Part shown: positions 26,971-36,033 of the stretch, in pieces
How the letters are laid out: each line of letters starts with the position of its first letter
How positions within the stretch are numbered: the stretch's first letter is position 1
NCBI RefSeq assembly: GCF_025151215.1
Contig: NZ_CP102286.1
Location: 1,302,001 to 1,366,000, forward strand
Direction: 5' to 3'
DNA length: 64,000 bases
From: Parabacteroides merdae ATCC 43184
Lineage (GTDB): Bacteria > Bacteroidota > Bacteroidia > Bacteroidales > Tannerellaceae
Translations under genes and position numbers: made by a program
The notes under the pieces: model-generated
Databases searched by the model: none
Told to the model about the DNA's origin: nothing
What the model saw: only the letters and a program-made list of their open reading frames with translations

Positions 26971-27330
26971 TCAAACAAGGCAGATAAACAGCTCCACATC
27001 CCCGTCCCGGTTTCACGAAGATCCGGGTCTCCACCTCCTCCACACCCGGATCTCCCATGCCCTTCCACCCGGGTCTGAAGAAACTTTTCAAGTTGTTTTT
27101 GGTAAAAGAACAGCTTGTCTTCATGAAAAAACGAGCCTATTTAATCTATTTTGTATCAGCTTCAGAACATATCTGAAATTTGACGGGATATTGATATACA
27201 ATGCTTTATTGCTTTTGCCCATGATAGTTATGATAGATGAATGATAGTTGAAAACAGGAACTATCATAGAATAATATACTGTTTTACAGGTATATAAATT
27301 CAATTATGATAGTATGATAGTTGTTTTGCA
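26971..27330. repeat. composite intergenic repeat, copy B
   Basis: Starts with TCAAACAAGGCAGATAAAC (26971-26989), then 12-bp units at 26996 (ACATCCCCGTCC), 27019 (AGATCCGGGTCT), 27042 (ACACCCGGATCT) and 27065 (CCACCCGGGTCT), all exactly 23 bp apart with unrelated 11-bp spacers. TGATAG occurs at 27222, 27231, 27242, 27307 and 27315, and a 9-bp hairpin ATGATAGTT/AACTATCAT spans 27241-27267. The end GATAGTATGATAGTTGTTTT is nearly shared with copy C. Nothing coding is seen. Confidence 0.8.
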
Positions 27331-27348
27331 CAAAACGCAAGTTCTTTG

Positions 27349-27516
27349 TTACCCAGCCTTATTGAACATTGTCCTTTTAATAGTTTTTACTCTGTTTACC
27401 GTCCCTTCGAGTAAGGCATTACTGTAGTTTGTGTCAACAGCCGCCTGTACCGCTGCCTTGTCGGCCTCTATGTTGTATACGAATCTGACCGGGCTGATCT
27501 TTGATTTCTCCAAAAT
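27349..27516 (-). pseudogene. C-terminal relic of an ISL3-family transposase
   Basis: Reading the minus strand to stop TAA at 27351-27349 gives about 50 codons with the ISL3 signature SNALLEGTVNRVKTIKRTMF (compare the usual SNGxxEGHVNRxKxxKRxMYGRA). The upstream 80 percent of the gene is absent and no terminal repeats are seen. The paaK promoter begins inside or at the edge of this relic. Confidence 0.75.
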
Positions 27517-27530
27517 TAACAATACATTTG
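27501..27530 (+). promoter_or_regulatory. promoter of the paaK operon
   Basis: TTG (27501-27503), 19-nt spacer, TACATTTG (27523-27530): exact TTG-N19-TAnnTTTG. It lies 32 bp before the paaK ATG. Confidence 0.8.
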
Positions 27531-27561
27531 CAGTCTAATTTCATGAATCAAACACATTATA

Positions 27562-28875
27562 ATGCAAAAAACGATGGAATATTGGCAGAAAGATATTGAA
27601 ACCATGAATCGCGAAGATTTGAAAAAGCTACAGTTTGAGCGATTGAGAAAAACAATTGAAGCAGCCGGAAATTCTCCTTTCTACAGCAAAGTTTTCAAAG
27701 AAAACGGCATCACAGCCGACAGTATACAATCACTGGACGATTTGCAAAAGATTCCTTTTACGACGAAAGACGACCTTCGCAACAATTATCCGTACGGCAT
27801 GGCGGCTATTCCTATCAAGGACTGTGTCCGTATCCATTCATCGAGCGGCACGACAGGTAACCCAACAGTCGTATTGCATTCGGCCAAAGACTTGGACCAA
27901 TGGGCTAACCAGGTGGCACGCTGTATGTATATGGTAGGCATTCGCGACACAGACGTATTCCAGAACACTTCCGGTTACGGAATGTTTACCGGAGGATTGG
28001 GATTCCAATACGGAGCTGAAAAATTAGGTTGCCTGACCGTACCGGCAGCAGCAGGAAATACCAAGCGGCAGATCAAGTTCATTACGGATTTTGGGACGAC
28101 TTGCCTCCATATCATTCCCAGCTATGCTACTCGCCTGGCGGAAGTGATGTATGAAATGGGCCTCGATCCTCGTCGCGACACCAAACTGCACACCGTTTGT
28201 ATCGGTGCTGAGCCTCACTCGGAAGAACAACGCCGCCGGATCGAACAATTGTTAGGCGTAAAAGCATACAATTGTTTCGGAATGTCAGAGATGAACGGCC
28301 CCGGCGTCGCATTCGAATGTACGGAACAGAACGGGCTCCATATCTGGGAAGATAATGTAATCGTAGAAATTATCGATCCAGTCACACTGCAACCGGTAAA
28401 AGAAGGTGAAGTCGGCGAAATGGTCCTGACGACCATCAACCGAGAGGCAATGCCTTTGCTCCGTTATCGTACCCGTGACCTGACCTGTGTCCTTCCGGGT
28501 GAATGTCCCTGCGGACGAACGCACAAACGCCTTGCACGTTTCAAAGGCCGTAGCGACGACATGATCATATTGAAAGGGGTCAACCTCTTCCCTATCCAGA
28601 TCGAAAAGATACTGATGCAGTTTAAAGAACTGGGTAGCAATTATCTAATTACAATCGAAACGGTAGGAAACAATGACGAGATGCTGATTGAAGTGGAATT
28701 GAGCGACCTGTTTACCGACGATTACAGCGTTTTACAACGCTTGACAAAGGAAATCACCCGCCAGCTGAAAGACGAGCTGCTTCTGACTCCCCATCTCAAA
28801 CTGGTCGCCAAAGGCTCCCTGCCGGTACAGGATGGAAAAGCTGTCCGGGTGAAAGACTTGCGTAAACTTTGCTGA
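27562..28875 (+). CDS. paaK: phenylacetate--CoA ligase family enzyme
   Basis: Activates an aryl acid to its CoA thioester using ATP (AMP-forming). The 437-residue protein has the shortened PaaK layout: helical N-terminus (MEYWQKDIETM), P-loop HSSSGTTGNPTVVLHS (about 91-106), GMSEMNGPGVAFEC, the RTRDLT motif and a C-terminal lid with RSDDMIILKGVNLFP. In gut Bacteroidota such genes often go with aryl-pyruvate oxidation from aromatic amino acids, but the exact substrate is not readable. First gene of a four-gene operon with an ACT protein, a small membrane protein and a symporter. Confidence 0.9.
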   Translation: MQKTMEYWQKDIETMNREDLKKLQFERLRKTIEAAGNSPFYSKVFKENGITADSIQSLDDLQKIPFTTKDDLRNNYPYGMAAIPIKDCVRIHSSSGTTGNPTVVLHSAKDLDQWANQVARCMYMVGIRDTDVFQNTSGYGMFTGGLGFQYGAEKLGCLTVPAAAGNTKRQIKFITDFGTTCLHIIPSYATRLAEVMYEMGLDPRRDTKLHTVCIGAEPHSEEQRRRIEQLLGVKAYNCFGMSEMNGPGVAFECTEQNGLHIWEDNVIVEIIDPVTLQPVKEGEVGEMVLTTINREAMPLLRYRTRDLTCVLPGECPCGRTHKRLARFKGRSDDMIILKGVNLFPIQIEKILMQFKELGSNYLITIETVGNNDEMLIEVELSDLFTDDYSVLQRLTKEITRQLKDELLLTPHLKLVAKGSLPVQDGKAVRVKDLRKLC

Positions 28876-28909
28876 ACTCATAATTCATAAATCTAAAATC
28901 ATAATCAAC

Positions 28910-29335
28910 ATGACAGTCAATCAGATTTCTATTTTTCTGGAAAACAAATACGGTAAATTAAGCGAAATCCTCGCTTTGCTGGCCGAAGAGAAGATACGAA
29001 TCATTGCCGTAACGGTAGCAGACACATCCGAATACGGTATTCTGCGCATTATAGTCAGCGATCCGCAAAAGGCTTATAAAATCCTGAAAGGCAACAATGT
29101 CAGTGCAAACCTGACCGATGTGCTGGCAATCGTCACAAACTCCTGTGCAGGCAGTTTTGCCCAGACTTTGTCTTGTTTCACGAAAGCCGGTGTCAGTATC
29201 GAATATATGTATTGCTTCTCAGCCAATGAGAAATCAATTTTGATCTTACGGACGAATAACCGGGAAGCCGCTCGCGAAGTGATCCGTCGTCAGAATCTGG
29301 AATATATTTGTGAAAGTGATTTGATCAAATTATAA
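28910..29335 (+). CDS. tandem ACT-domain protein
   Basis: The 141-residue protein consists of two ACT domains (about 3-68 and 70-138); it opens with VNQISIFLENKYGKLSEILALL, the ligand-binding turn, and has no catalytic domain. Stand-alone double ACT proteins beside PaaK-type ligases are common and are presumed amino-acid or aryl-acid sensors. It lies 34 bp after paaK and 13 bp before the small accessory gene. Confidence 0.87.
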   Translation: MTVNQISIFLENKYGKLSEILALLAEEKIRIIAVTVADTSEYGILRIIVSDPQKAYKILKGNNVSANLTDVLAIVTNSCAGSFAQTLSCFTKAGVSIEYMYCFSANEKSILILRTNNREAAREVIRRQNLEYICESDLIKL

Positions 29336-29348
29336 ACAACAACAATAC

Positions 29349-29489
29349 ATGTTCGGAATAAGCGACCCTGGCATCTGGCTGGCCTACCTGTTAGCCCTCG
29401 TCTGCCTGTTTTATTCCATCTGGTTCGGAATAACCCATTGGAATAAAGACGACGAGGAGAGTACTAACCCACAACAGCCGGAAAAATGA
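29349..29489 (+). CDS. symporter small accessory protein
   Basis: A 46-residue reading frame, MFGISDPGIWLAYLLALVCL..., with a single strongly hydrophobic helix (about 9-32), then WNKDDEE and a polar tail. This matches the small membrane partners found just before sodium:solute symporter genes. Its TGA overlaps the symporter ATG (ATGA at 29486-29489), indicating coupled translation. Short length, context and overlap together support it as a real gene. Confidence 0.85.
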   Translation: MFGISDPGIWLAYLLALVCLFYSIWFGITHWNKDDEESTNPQQPEK

Positions 29490-31042
29490 GCACACTGACT
29501 TTAGGTATCGTAGTAATTATCTATATGTTCATCCTGGCTTGGCTGGGATATATCGGATACAAACAAACGAAAAATGCTAGCGATTATTTGCTGGGGGGAC
29601 GGAAAGTAAATCCTGTTATCATGGCCCTTTCATACGGGGCAACCTTTATTTCCGCATCGGCCATTGTCGGTTTCGGAGGGGTTGCGGCCACGTTCGGTAT
29701 GGGAATCCAATGGCTTTGCTTGTTGAATATGTTTATGGGCGTTGTCATCGCTTTTATCATATTCGGGCGGAACACCCGTAAGTTAGGCGAAAAGTACAAT
29801 GCCCGCACATTCCCGCAATTATTGGGGTTGCACTATAATTCGCGTGCCATACAGATATTTATTGCCGCCATCATCTTTATCGGCATGCCTTTGTATGCAG
29901 CAGTCGTAATGAAAGGAGGTGCAGTGTTCATCGAACAGATGTTCCACATAGACTTGCATCTGGCACTGCTTATTTTCACGCTTATAGTAGCGGCCTATGT
30001 TATCACGGGAGGTATTAAAGGCGTGTTATATACGGATGCTTTGCAAGCCGTCATCATGTTCGCCTGCATGCTGTTCTTGCTATTCTGGTTCTATCGGGTG
30101 ATGGATATGGGCTTTATCGAAGCCAACCGGAAACTGACGGAAATCGCCCCGCTTGTTCCTGAACGGTTTAAGGAGGTAGGACACCAAGGATGGACAGCCA
30201 TGCCTGTGACTGGGTCTCCGCAATGGTACACCCTCGTAACCTCGCTGATCTTGGGAGTCGGCATCGGTTGCCTTGCCCAACCTCAGTTGGTCGTACGTTT
30301 TATGATGGTGGAAAGCACCAAGCAATTGAACCGGGGCGTTCTGATCGGTTGTGTTTTTCTGATCGTGACCGTCGGAGCCATTTATCATGTCGGGGCATTA
30401 TCGAACCTCTTTTTCCTGAAAACAGAAGGCGTGGTTGCATCGGAAGCCATCAAGGATATGGATAAGATTATCCCGCTGTTTATCGACCGGGCAATGCCGG
30501 AATGGTTCAGTGCCGTTTTCATGCTCTGTATCTTGTCGGCAAGTATGTCTACGCTCAGCGCCCAGTTCCACACGATGGGAGCTTCTTTCGGGGCAGACAT
30601 ATTCCCTAAACTGGGACATCGAAAGAATGCCAACTCGACGATGGGTGTACGCATCGGAGTACTTTGCTCCATTCTGGTAAGTTATATAATCTGTTATACG
30701 CTGAGCGCAGGAGTCATAGCACGCGGGACAGCCCTGTTCATGGGGATTTGTGCCGCCACTTTTCTCCCGGCCTACTTCTGTTCCCTTTTCTGGAAAAAGG
30801 CGACCAAGGAAGGAGCACTGGCTAGTTTATGGACGGGGGCACTGGCAAGTTTGTTTGCCATGCTGTTTCTTCACAAGGCGGAAGCCGGAGCAGTCGGCTT
30901 ATGCAATATGCTGTCTGGACGTGATGTTTTGATCGATATCTATCCCTGGTTCGCCATCGATCCGATCCTGTTCGCATTGCCTTTATCCACCGTTGCGATG
31001 GTTCTCACAAGCCTAATAACGTATAAAAAGCAAGAGATCTGA
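29486..31042 (+). CDS. sodium:solute symporter (SSS family)
   Basis: The 518-residue protein has about 13 hydrophobic helices and SSS-family motifs: YLLGGRKVNPVIMALSYGA, YVITGGIKGVLYTDALQAVI and ILSASMSTLSAQFHTMG, where the Ser-rich segment lies in the Na2-site helix. It is last in the operon with PaaK, the ACT protein and the small accessory protein, so the likely cargo is the aryl or short organic acid that PaaK activates (inference). Confidence 0.9.
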   Translation: MSTLTLGIVVIIYMFILAWLGYIGYKQTKNASDYLLGGRKVNPVIMALSYGATFISASAIVGFGGVAATFGMGIQWLCLLNMFMGVVIAFIIFGRNTRKLGEKYNARTFPQLLGLHYNSRAIQIFIAAIIFIGMPLYAAVVMKGGAVFIEQMFHIDLHLALLIFTLIVAAYVITGGIKGVLYTDALQAVIMFACMLFLLFWFYRVMDMGFIEANRKLTEIAPLVPERFKEVGHQGWTAMPVTGSPQWYTLVTSLILGVGIGCLAQPQLVVRFMMVESTKQLNRGVLIGCVFLIVTVGAIYHVGALSNLFFLKTEGVVASEAIKDMDKIIPLFIDRAMPEWFSAVFMLCILSASMSTLSAQFHTMGASFGADIFPKLGHRKNANSTMGVRIGVLCSILVSYIICYTLSAGVIARGTALFMGICAATFLPAYFCSLFWKKATKEGALASLWTGALASLFAMLFLHKAEAGAVGLCNMLSGRDVLIDIYPWFAIDPILFALPLSTVAMVLTSLITYKKQEI

Positions 31043-31093
31043 AGATATTAGATTTTATTAAAACCAAAAGAACAAAATTTAATATTTTATCTA

Positions 31094-31123
31094 TTGACAA
31101 TTATAGAAGTATCCGTACATTTG
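31094..31123 (+). promoter_or_regulatory. promoter upstream of htpG
   Basis: TTG (31094-31096), 19-nt spacer, TACATTTG (31116-31123): exact consensus. Start of transcription expected near 31130, some 230 bp before the htpG start codon. Confidence 0.8.
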
Positions 31124-31129
31124 CAATGT

Positions 31130-31207
31130 GGTTTTTTCATAATAGTATTAGATTTAAGGTTAACAAAGTTGGTTAGGGGTTGTCGTGAGACAGCCTTTAA
31201 TTTTTTA
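31130..31207 (+). ncRNA. candidate small RNA or attenuated htpG leader
   Basis: Bounded by an exact Bacteroidota promoter and by a terminator-like hairpin: GGTTGTC (31178-31184), loop GTGA, GACAGCC (31189-31195), then TTTAATTTTTT. One G-T wobble in the stem. The roughly 75-nt product contains no reading frame of note. It could also act as a regulated 5' leader of htpG, such as a temperature-responsive element (inference). Confidence 0.45.
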
Positions 31208-31361
31208 TATACATTCCACTTCTTTCCCTCTCCATACTGATAACTTGTCAGTCAAAATGTCATTTTGTTTGTTTGGCATTGTTTTTGTAACTGAACATTG
31301 CGTAAATAATTATAGTTATAGGAAACAATAAGTATAACATCAAAATATTTTATATCGGATT

Positions 31362-33413
31362 ATGGCAAAACAAGGAAACATCGGTGTTACGAGTGAGAAC
31401 ATCTTCCCTATCATCAAAAAGTTTTTATATAGTGATCACGAAATTTTTCTTCGTGAATTGGTATCTAACGCAGTTGATGCAACACAGAAGTTGAAAACAC
31501 TGGCTTCTGTCGGCGAGTTCAAAGGAGAACTGGGAGATTTGACCGTACATGTCAGCTTCGATAGCAATACGATCAAAATCTCCGACCGCGGTATCGGTAT
31601 GACTGCCGAAGAGATTGACAAATATATCAATCAGATCGCCTTCTCCGGCGCAGAAGAGTTCGTTGAAAAATACAAGAACGACGCAGCCGCCATCATCGGC
31701 CACTTCGGACTTGGTTTCTATTCTTCTTTTATGGTTTCCAAGAAAGTGGAGATCGTCACCAAATCGTATAAAGAAGGAGCCGTTCCTATGAAATGGAGCT
31801 GCGACGGCACACCCGAATACACATTGGAAGAGACGGAAAAAGAAGATCGCGGAACAGACATCATCCTGTATATTGACGACGAGAACAAAGATTTCCTGAA
31901 CAAAGACAAGATCAACAGCCTGTTGACTAAGTACTGCCGTTACCTGCCAGTTCCCATCGCATTCGGAAAGAAGCAGGAATGGAAAGACGGCAAATATGTC
32001 GATACCGACGAAGACAATATCATCAACGATATCCAACCGGCATGGGTTCGTAAGCCGACCGATATGACAGATGAAGATTATAAGAAATTCTATCAGGATC
32101 TGTATCCGATGTCCGACGAACCTCTGTTCTGGATTCATCTGAATGTGGATTACCCGTTCCATCTGACCGGTATCCTGTATTTCCCGCGCATCAAGAGCAA
32201 CATCGATCTGCATCGCAATAAGATCCAATTATACTGCAACCAAGTGTTCGTCACCGATTCGGTTGAAGGTATCGTTCCTGAATTCCTGACATTGCTGCAC
32301 GGTGTGCTCGATTCTCCGGATATACCGCTGAACGTGTCCCGTTCTTACCTACAGAGCGACCAGAACGTGAAAAAGATCTCCAACCACATTATGAAAAAGG
32401 TGGCAGATCGCCTGGAAGAAATGTTCAAGAACGACCGTCCTCAATTTGAAGAAAAGTGGGACAGCCTGAAACTTTTCATCCAGTACGGAATGTTGAGCGA
32501 AGAAAAATTTTACGATCGGGCAGCCAAGTTCGCCCTATTGAAGGATGTAGACGGCAAATATTACACATTCGAAGAGTACAAAGCCCTGACGGAAGCCAAC
32601 CAGACAGACAAGGAAGGCAACCTGATCTACTTGTACACAACAAATGCCAATGACCAGTACAGCTATATCCAGGCTGCAAAAGACAAAGCCTACAGCGTGC
32701 TGATCATGGATGGTCAGCTGGATGTCCATGCTATAAGCCAGATGGAACAGAAGTTCGAAAAAACACGCTTCGTCCGTGTGGATAGCGACACGATCGACAA
32801 TCTGATCCGCAAGGACAATGTCAACAAGGTAACACTGAATGAGGACGAAAAAAATGCTCTGCAGGAGATGTTCAAAAGCCAGTTACCGAAGATCGAGAAG
32901 ACAGATTTCATTGTCACATTCGAGGCGTTGGGAGAAAACTCAAACCCGGTCATGCTGACACAAAGCGAATATATGCGCCGTATGCGCGAAATGTCTGCCA
33001 TGCAACCAGGTATGTCGTTTTATGGAGAACTGCCGGATAACTACAATCTGGTGCTGAACACAGACCACGAACTGGTTAAGAAAATCCTGAGCGAAGAAGA
33101 AGCGGCTTGTGCCGAAAAGCTGAATCCGATCCTTTCTGACCTGAAAGGCTGGAAAGCCCGCCAGTCCGACTTGCGCGAAGCCCAGAGCAAGAAGAAAGAA
33201 GAAGAAATCACTTCTGAAGAGAAGGAAGATATGACGAATACGAACAAAAAGATTGACGAACTGGTAGAACAGCGCAACAGCATCCTGTCTGAATATGCTG
33301 GTGGAAATAAACTGGTCAGCCAGTTAATCGACCTTGCCCTGTTGGCAAACGGTATGTTGAAAGGTGAAGCATTGAGCCAATTCATCAAACGCAGCGTTCA
33401 GATGATCGGTTAA
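31362..33413 (+). CDS. htpG: molecular chaperone HtpG (Hsp90)
   Basis: ATP-dependent cytoplasmic chaperone. The 683-residue protein has the GHKL ATPase domain with IFLRELVSNAVDA (about 29-41), ISDRGIGMT and GHFGLGFYSSFMV, then the middle domain with the catalytic-loop region NVSRSYLQSDQNVKKI and a C-terminal dimerisation domain with a charged segment around 605-625. Length is near the bacterial norm with a slightly extended C-terminus. Single-gene unit with a strong terminator. Confidence 0.96.
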   Translation: MAKQGNIGVTSENIFPIIKKFLYSDHEIFLRELVSNAVDATQKLKTLASVGEFKGELGDLTVHVSFDSNTIKISDRGIGMTAEEIDKYINQIAFSGAEEFVEKYKNDAAAIIGHFGLGFYSSFMVSKKVEIVTKSYKEGAVPMKWSCDGTPEYTLEETEKEDRGTDIILYIDDENKDFLNKDKINSLLTKYCRYLPVPIAFGKKQEWKDGKYVDTDEDNIINDIQPAWVRKPTDMTDEDYKKFYQDLYPMSDEPLFWIHLNVDYPFHLTGILYFPRIKSNIDLHRNKIQLYCNQVFVTDSVEGIVPEFLTLLHGVLDSPDIPLNVSRSYLQSDQNVKKISNHIMKKVADRLEEMFKNDRPQFEEKWDSLKLFIQYGMLSEEKFYDRAAKFALLKDVDGKYYTFEEYKALTEANQTDKEGNLIYLYTTNANDQYSYIQAAKDKAYSVLIMDGQLDVHAISQMEQKFEKTRFVRVDSDTIDNLIRKDNVNKVTLNEDEKNALQEMFKSQLPKIEKTDFIVTFEALGENSNPVMLTQSEYMRRMREMSAMQPGMSFYGELPDNYNLVLNTDHELVKKILSEEEAACAEKLNPILSDLKGWKARQSDLREAQSKKKEEEITSEEKEDMTNTNKKIDELVEQRNSILSEYAGGNKLVSQLIDLALLANGMLKGEALSQFIKRSVQMIG

Positions 33414-33435
33414 ACCGAAGCCGGAAAAAATAGCA

Positions 33436-33500
33436 AAAGGGTGTCAAAGTCCCCATTCCCGCACTTGATATGGGAATGGAAAGTTTGACACCCTTTCTTA
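33436..33500 (+). terminator. terminator after htpG
   Basis: Long stem: AAAGGGTGTCAAA (33436-33448) pairs with TTTGACACCCTTT (33485-33497), with a second inner stem CCATTCCC/GGGAATGG; T-rich tail follows. Confidence 0.85.
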
Positions 33501-33585
33501 TTTTGACCAACGGCCGACACCAAGTTTCTTCGCAAGATTAACAAAACGAACTAATTTTATGTTGTATTTTATATATCTCAAACTC

Positions 33586-33615
33586 TTGTATTCTGAGAAA
33601 TAACGACTACATTTG
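33586..33615 (+). promoter_or_regulatory. promoter of the patatin gene
   Basis: TTG (33586-33588), 19-nt spacer, TACATTTG (33608-33615): exact consensus. It overlaps the in-frame ATG at 33613, so translation must start at 33643. Confidence 0.8.
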
Positions 33616-33642
33616 AATTCATTAAGCAGAGAAGATACAAGT

Positions 33643-35958
33643 ATGAAAAAAATAGCTGTACTGACAGCCCTGTTGTTTGCGGCCTTACAAATAGGATATG
33701 CCCAGAAAGTAGGCTTGGTTCTGAGCGGTGGCGGTGCGAAAGGTGCCGCCCATATTGGGGTAATCAAAGCTCTGGAAGAAAACGGAATACCTATTGATTA
33801 CATAACGGGAACATCTGCCGGCGCGATCGTCGGTAGTCTCTATGCAATGGGATATACACCCGAAGAAATGGTTGAACTGATGCTCTCCGAGGAGTTCAGC
33901 TACTGGCAAACCGGAACGGTGGAAAACGAATACAAATATTATTTCAAACGCCCCGACCCGACACCGGAATTCGGACACTTTTCCATAGACATGACCGATT
34001 CGTTACAAGTGAAAGCTAGTTTCCTTCCACAAAGTCTGATCAATCCGATCCAGATGAATCAGGCGTTTATGGCCCTGTTTTCACAAGCGACAGCAAAAGC
34101 CGGCTGGAATTTCGACAATCTCTTTGTCCCATTCCGTTGCGTGGCCTCGGATATCTACAGCAAAAAAGCTATTATCTTCAAAAATGGAGATCTCGGAGAC
34201 GCTGTCCGTGCATCAATGACATTCCCCTTCTTTTTCCAGCCGATCTGGAAAGATAGCGTCCCCATTTTCGACGGCGGTATCTACGACAATTTCCCGGTAG
34301 GCCCGATGAAGGAGGCTTTCCATCCGGACTTCATCTTCGGTTCGACTGTGGCAGGCGGTAACAACAAACCTTCGTCCAATCCTTATAACCAGCTTGAAAC
34401 AATGATCATGCAGAAAACGGAATACGACGTACCCGAAGACGAAGGTATGATGATAAAATTTAGCTTCCCTACCGTCTCCCTGCTCGATTTTCAAAAAGCA
34501 CGGGATTTGATGAATATTGGCTATAAACGGACGATGGCGATGATCGACTCCATCAAGGCGCGTGTCCCCCGGCGTGTGGAACTAAGCGAAGTCAACAAAC
34601 GCCGTGCGGCCTATAAGCAAGGCCTACCTCCGCTGATTTTCCAGAATATATATGTGACAGGCGTAAATGAATCGCAAAAGAAATATATTGAATCTCAACT
34701 CCATCGTGATATCAATCATGAGTTCTCCATGGAAGAGTTCAAGCGTGCTTATTTCAAAATGCTAACCTATTCCAAGATTAAAGAGATATTGCCCCATGCC
34801 GTTTATAATCGGAAGGAAAAGAAGTTCGACCTGTATCTTGATGTCAAAATGAAGGAAGAAATCACGGTTGGATTCGGAGGCAACGTCTCCTCCTACCAGG
34901 CCAACCAACTGTTTCTCGGACTGGGATACCAGTATTTGAGACGATATGCCGCCGATGTAAACGCCAACTTCCAGGTCGGCAACTCGTTCAGCGGCGTGAT
35001 GTTGAACGGCCGTATCTATTTGCAGACGAGAATACCGACCTACCTGAATTGGCAAGGCGTATTCTCAGACAAAAAATACTCCGAAAGCCAGTCTTTGTTC
35101 TACGAAGACGTACTACCGGCTTTCATCCACCAGAAAGAATTGTACACGAAGGTCAAGTTAGGATTCCCATTCCTGAATCGTGCCAAAGCCGAGATCGGTT
35201 TTGCTTATGGCCGGCTGAATGATTATTATTTCCAGACCTCCAACATGACATTCCCGAACGCGACCACCGATCATAGCAGGTATGATCTGTTTGCCGGTTC
35301 GCTCAGCATCGAGCGTAACTCACTGGATTATAAACAATATCCGATCTCCGGGCGAAAACAATTCTTAGTGGCACAATATGTAACGGGTACAGAAAAGTAT
35401 ATGCCGTCTCCCATTACAGATATGGGCTCATTCGACCGGAAAGTCCATAGCTGGCTGCAAATGAAAGGTGAATGGGAACAGTACAAGACGATCAGTCCAT
35501 ATTTCAACCTCGGTTTTATGAGTGAACTAGTGCTCTCCAGCAAGAATCTGATGAACAACTATACGGCTTCCGTTTTGCAAGCACCAGCCTTCACACCGAC
35601 GCCACATAGCCAGATTGTCTTCAACGAGGCGTTCCGCGCCAACCAATACGTGGCATTCGGTTTGTCACCGATCTTGAAATTCAGCAAGCTGCTGCACTTT
35701 CGCCTCGACATGTACGGTTTCGCACCATTATACGAAATAAAAAAAGAAGAAGTATGGAACAATAACACATACACGGCAATCCCCTATTACGGGAAATTCC
35801 TTCATTCTTTTAAATATATGGGAGAAGCAGCCCTTGTTTTACAACTGCCTTTCGCTAGCATCAGCCTGTATGCAAACGGATACAGCTATCCAGCTAAAAA
35901 TTTTAATTTTGGCTTGAATATTGGTTATCTGATATTTAACCCAAAGATGCTTGATTAG
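33643..35958 (+). CDS. patatin-like phospholipase fused to an outer-membrane barrel
   Basis: The 771-residue protein has a signal peptide (MKKIAVLTALLFAALQIGYAQ), a patatin domain (about 25-290) with oxyanion loop SGGGAKGAAHIG, nucleophile GTSAG and Asp of the dyad in DGGIYDNFPVG, a POTRA-like segment (about 330-400) and a C-terminal beta-barrel ending FNPKMLD. This is the PlpD/type Vd-like order; in Bacteroidota the barrel is BamA/TamA-like. It probably displays a lipase at or through the outer membrane. The start at 33643 is fixed by the promoter that covers the alternative ATG. Confidence 0.9.
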   Translation: MKKIAVLTALLFAALQIGYAQKVGLVLSGGGAKGAAHIGVIKALEENGIPIDYITGTSAGAIVGSLYAMGYTPEEMVELMLSEEFSYWQTGTVENEYKYYFKRPDPTPEFGHFSIDMTDSLQVKASFLPQSLINPIQMNQAFMALFSQATAKAGWNFDNLFVPFRCVASDIYSKKAIIFKNGDLGDAVRASMTFPFFFQPIWKDSVPIFDGGIYDNFPVGPMKEAFHPDFIFGSTVAGGNNKPSSNPYNQLETMIMQKTEYDVPEDEGMMIKFSFPTVSLLDFQKARDLMNIGYKRTMAMIDSIKARVPRRVELSEVNKRRAAYKQGLPPLIFQNIYVTGVNESQKKYIESQLHRDINHEFSMEEFKRAYFKMLTYSKIKEILPHAVYNRKEKKFDLYLDVKMKEEITVGFGGNVSSYQANQLFLGLGYQYLRRYAADVNANFQVGNSFSGVMLNGRIYLQTRIPTYLNWQGVFSDKKYSESQSLFYEDVLPAFIHQKELYTKVKLGFPFLNRAKAEIGFAYGRLNDYYFQTSNMTFPNATTDHSRYDLFAGSLSIERNSLDYKQYPISGRKQFLVAQYVTGTEKYMPSPITDMGSFDRKVHSWLQMKGEWEQYKTISPYFNLGFMSELVLSSKNLMNNYTASVLQAPAFTPTPHSQIVFNEAFRANQYVAFGLSPILKFSKLLHFRLDMYGFAPLYEIKKEEVWNNNTYTAIPYYGKFLHSFKYMGEAALVLQLPFASISLYANGYSYPAKNFNFGLNIGYLIFNPKMLD

Positions 35959-35982
35959 TCAAAAAAAAGATACCGAAAAGGC

Positions 35983-36012
35983 TTGCGAATATAAAAGAAA
36001 GTGCTACCTTTG
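35983..36012 (+). promoter_or_regulatory. promoter of the tRNA-Arg cluster
   Basis: TTG (35983-35985), 19-nt spacer, TACCTTTG (36005-36012): exact consensus, 21 bp before the first tRNA. Confidence 0.82.
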
Positions 36013-36033
36013 CACTCGCAATCACGAAATAAT

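Larger units (their letters stand above)
31043..31361 (+). other. intergenic region before htpG with promoter, hairpin and long leader
   Basis: No protein gene is seen in these 319 bp. It contains an exact promoter (31094-31123), a 7-bp stem with GTGA tetraloop and T-rich tail (31178-31207), then about 150 bp of AT-rich leader to the htpG ATG. Either a small RNA precedes htpG or the hairpin attenuates htpG. Confidence 0.6.

Noticed and set aside
27133..27160. GAGCCTATTTAATC in copy B as an eroded MITE end
   Set aside because: Resembles GAGCCTGTTTAAAT, but lies inside the element, not at its edge, and no partner end was found.
31425..32228. 267-residue minus-strand frame
   Set aside because: Antisense to the HtpG ATPase and middle domains; no motifs.
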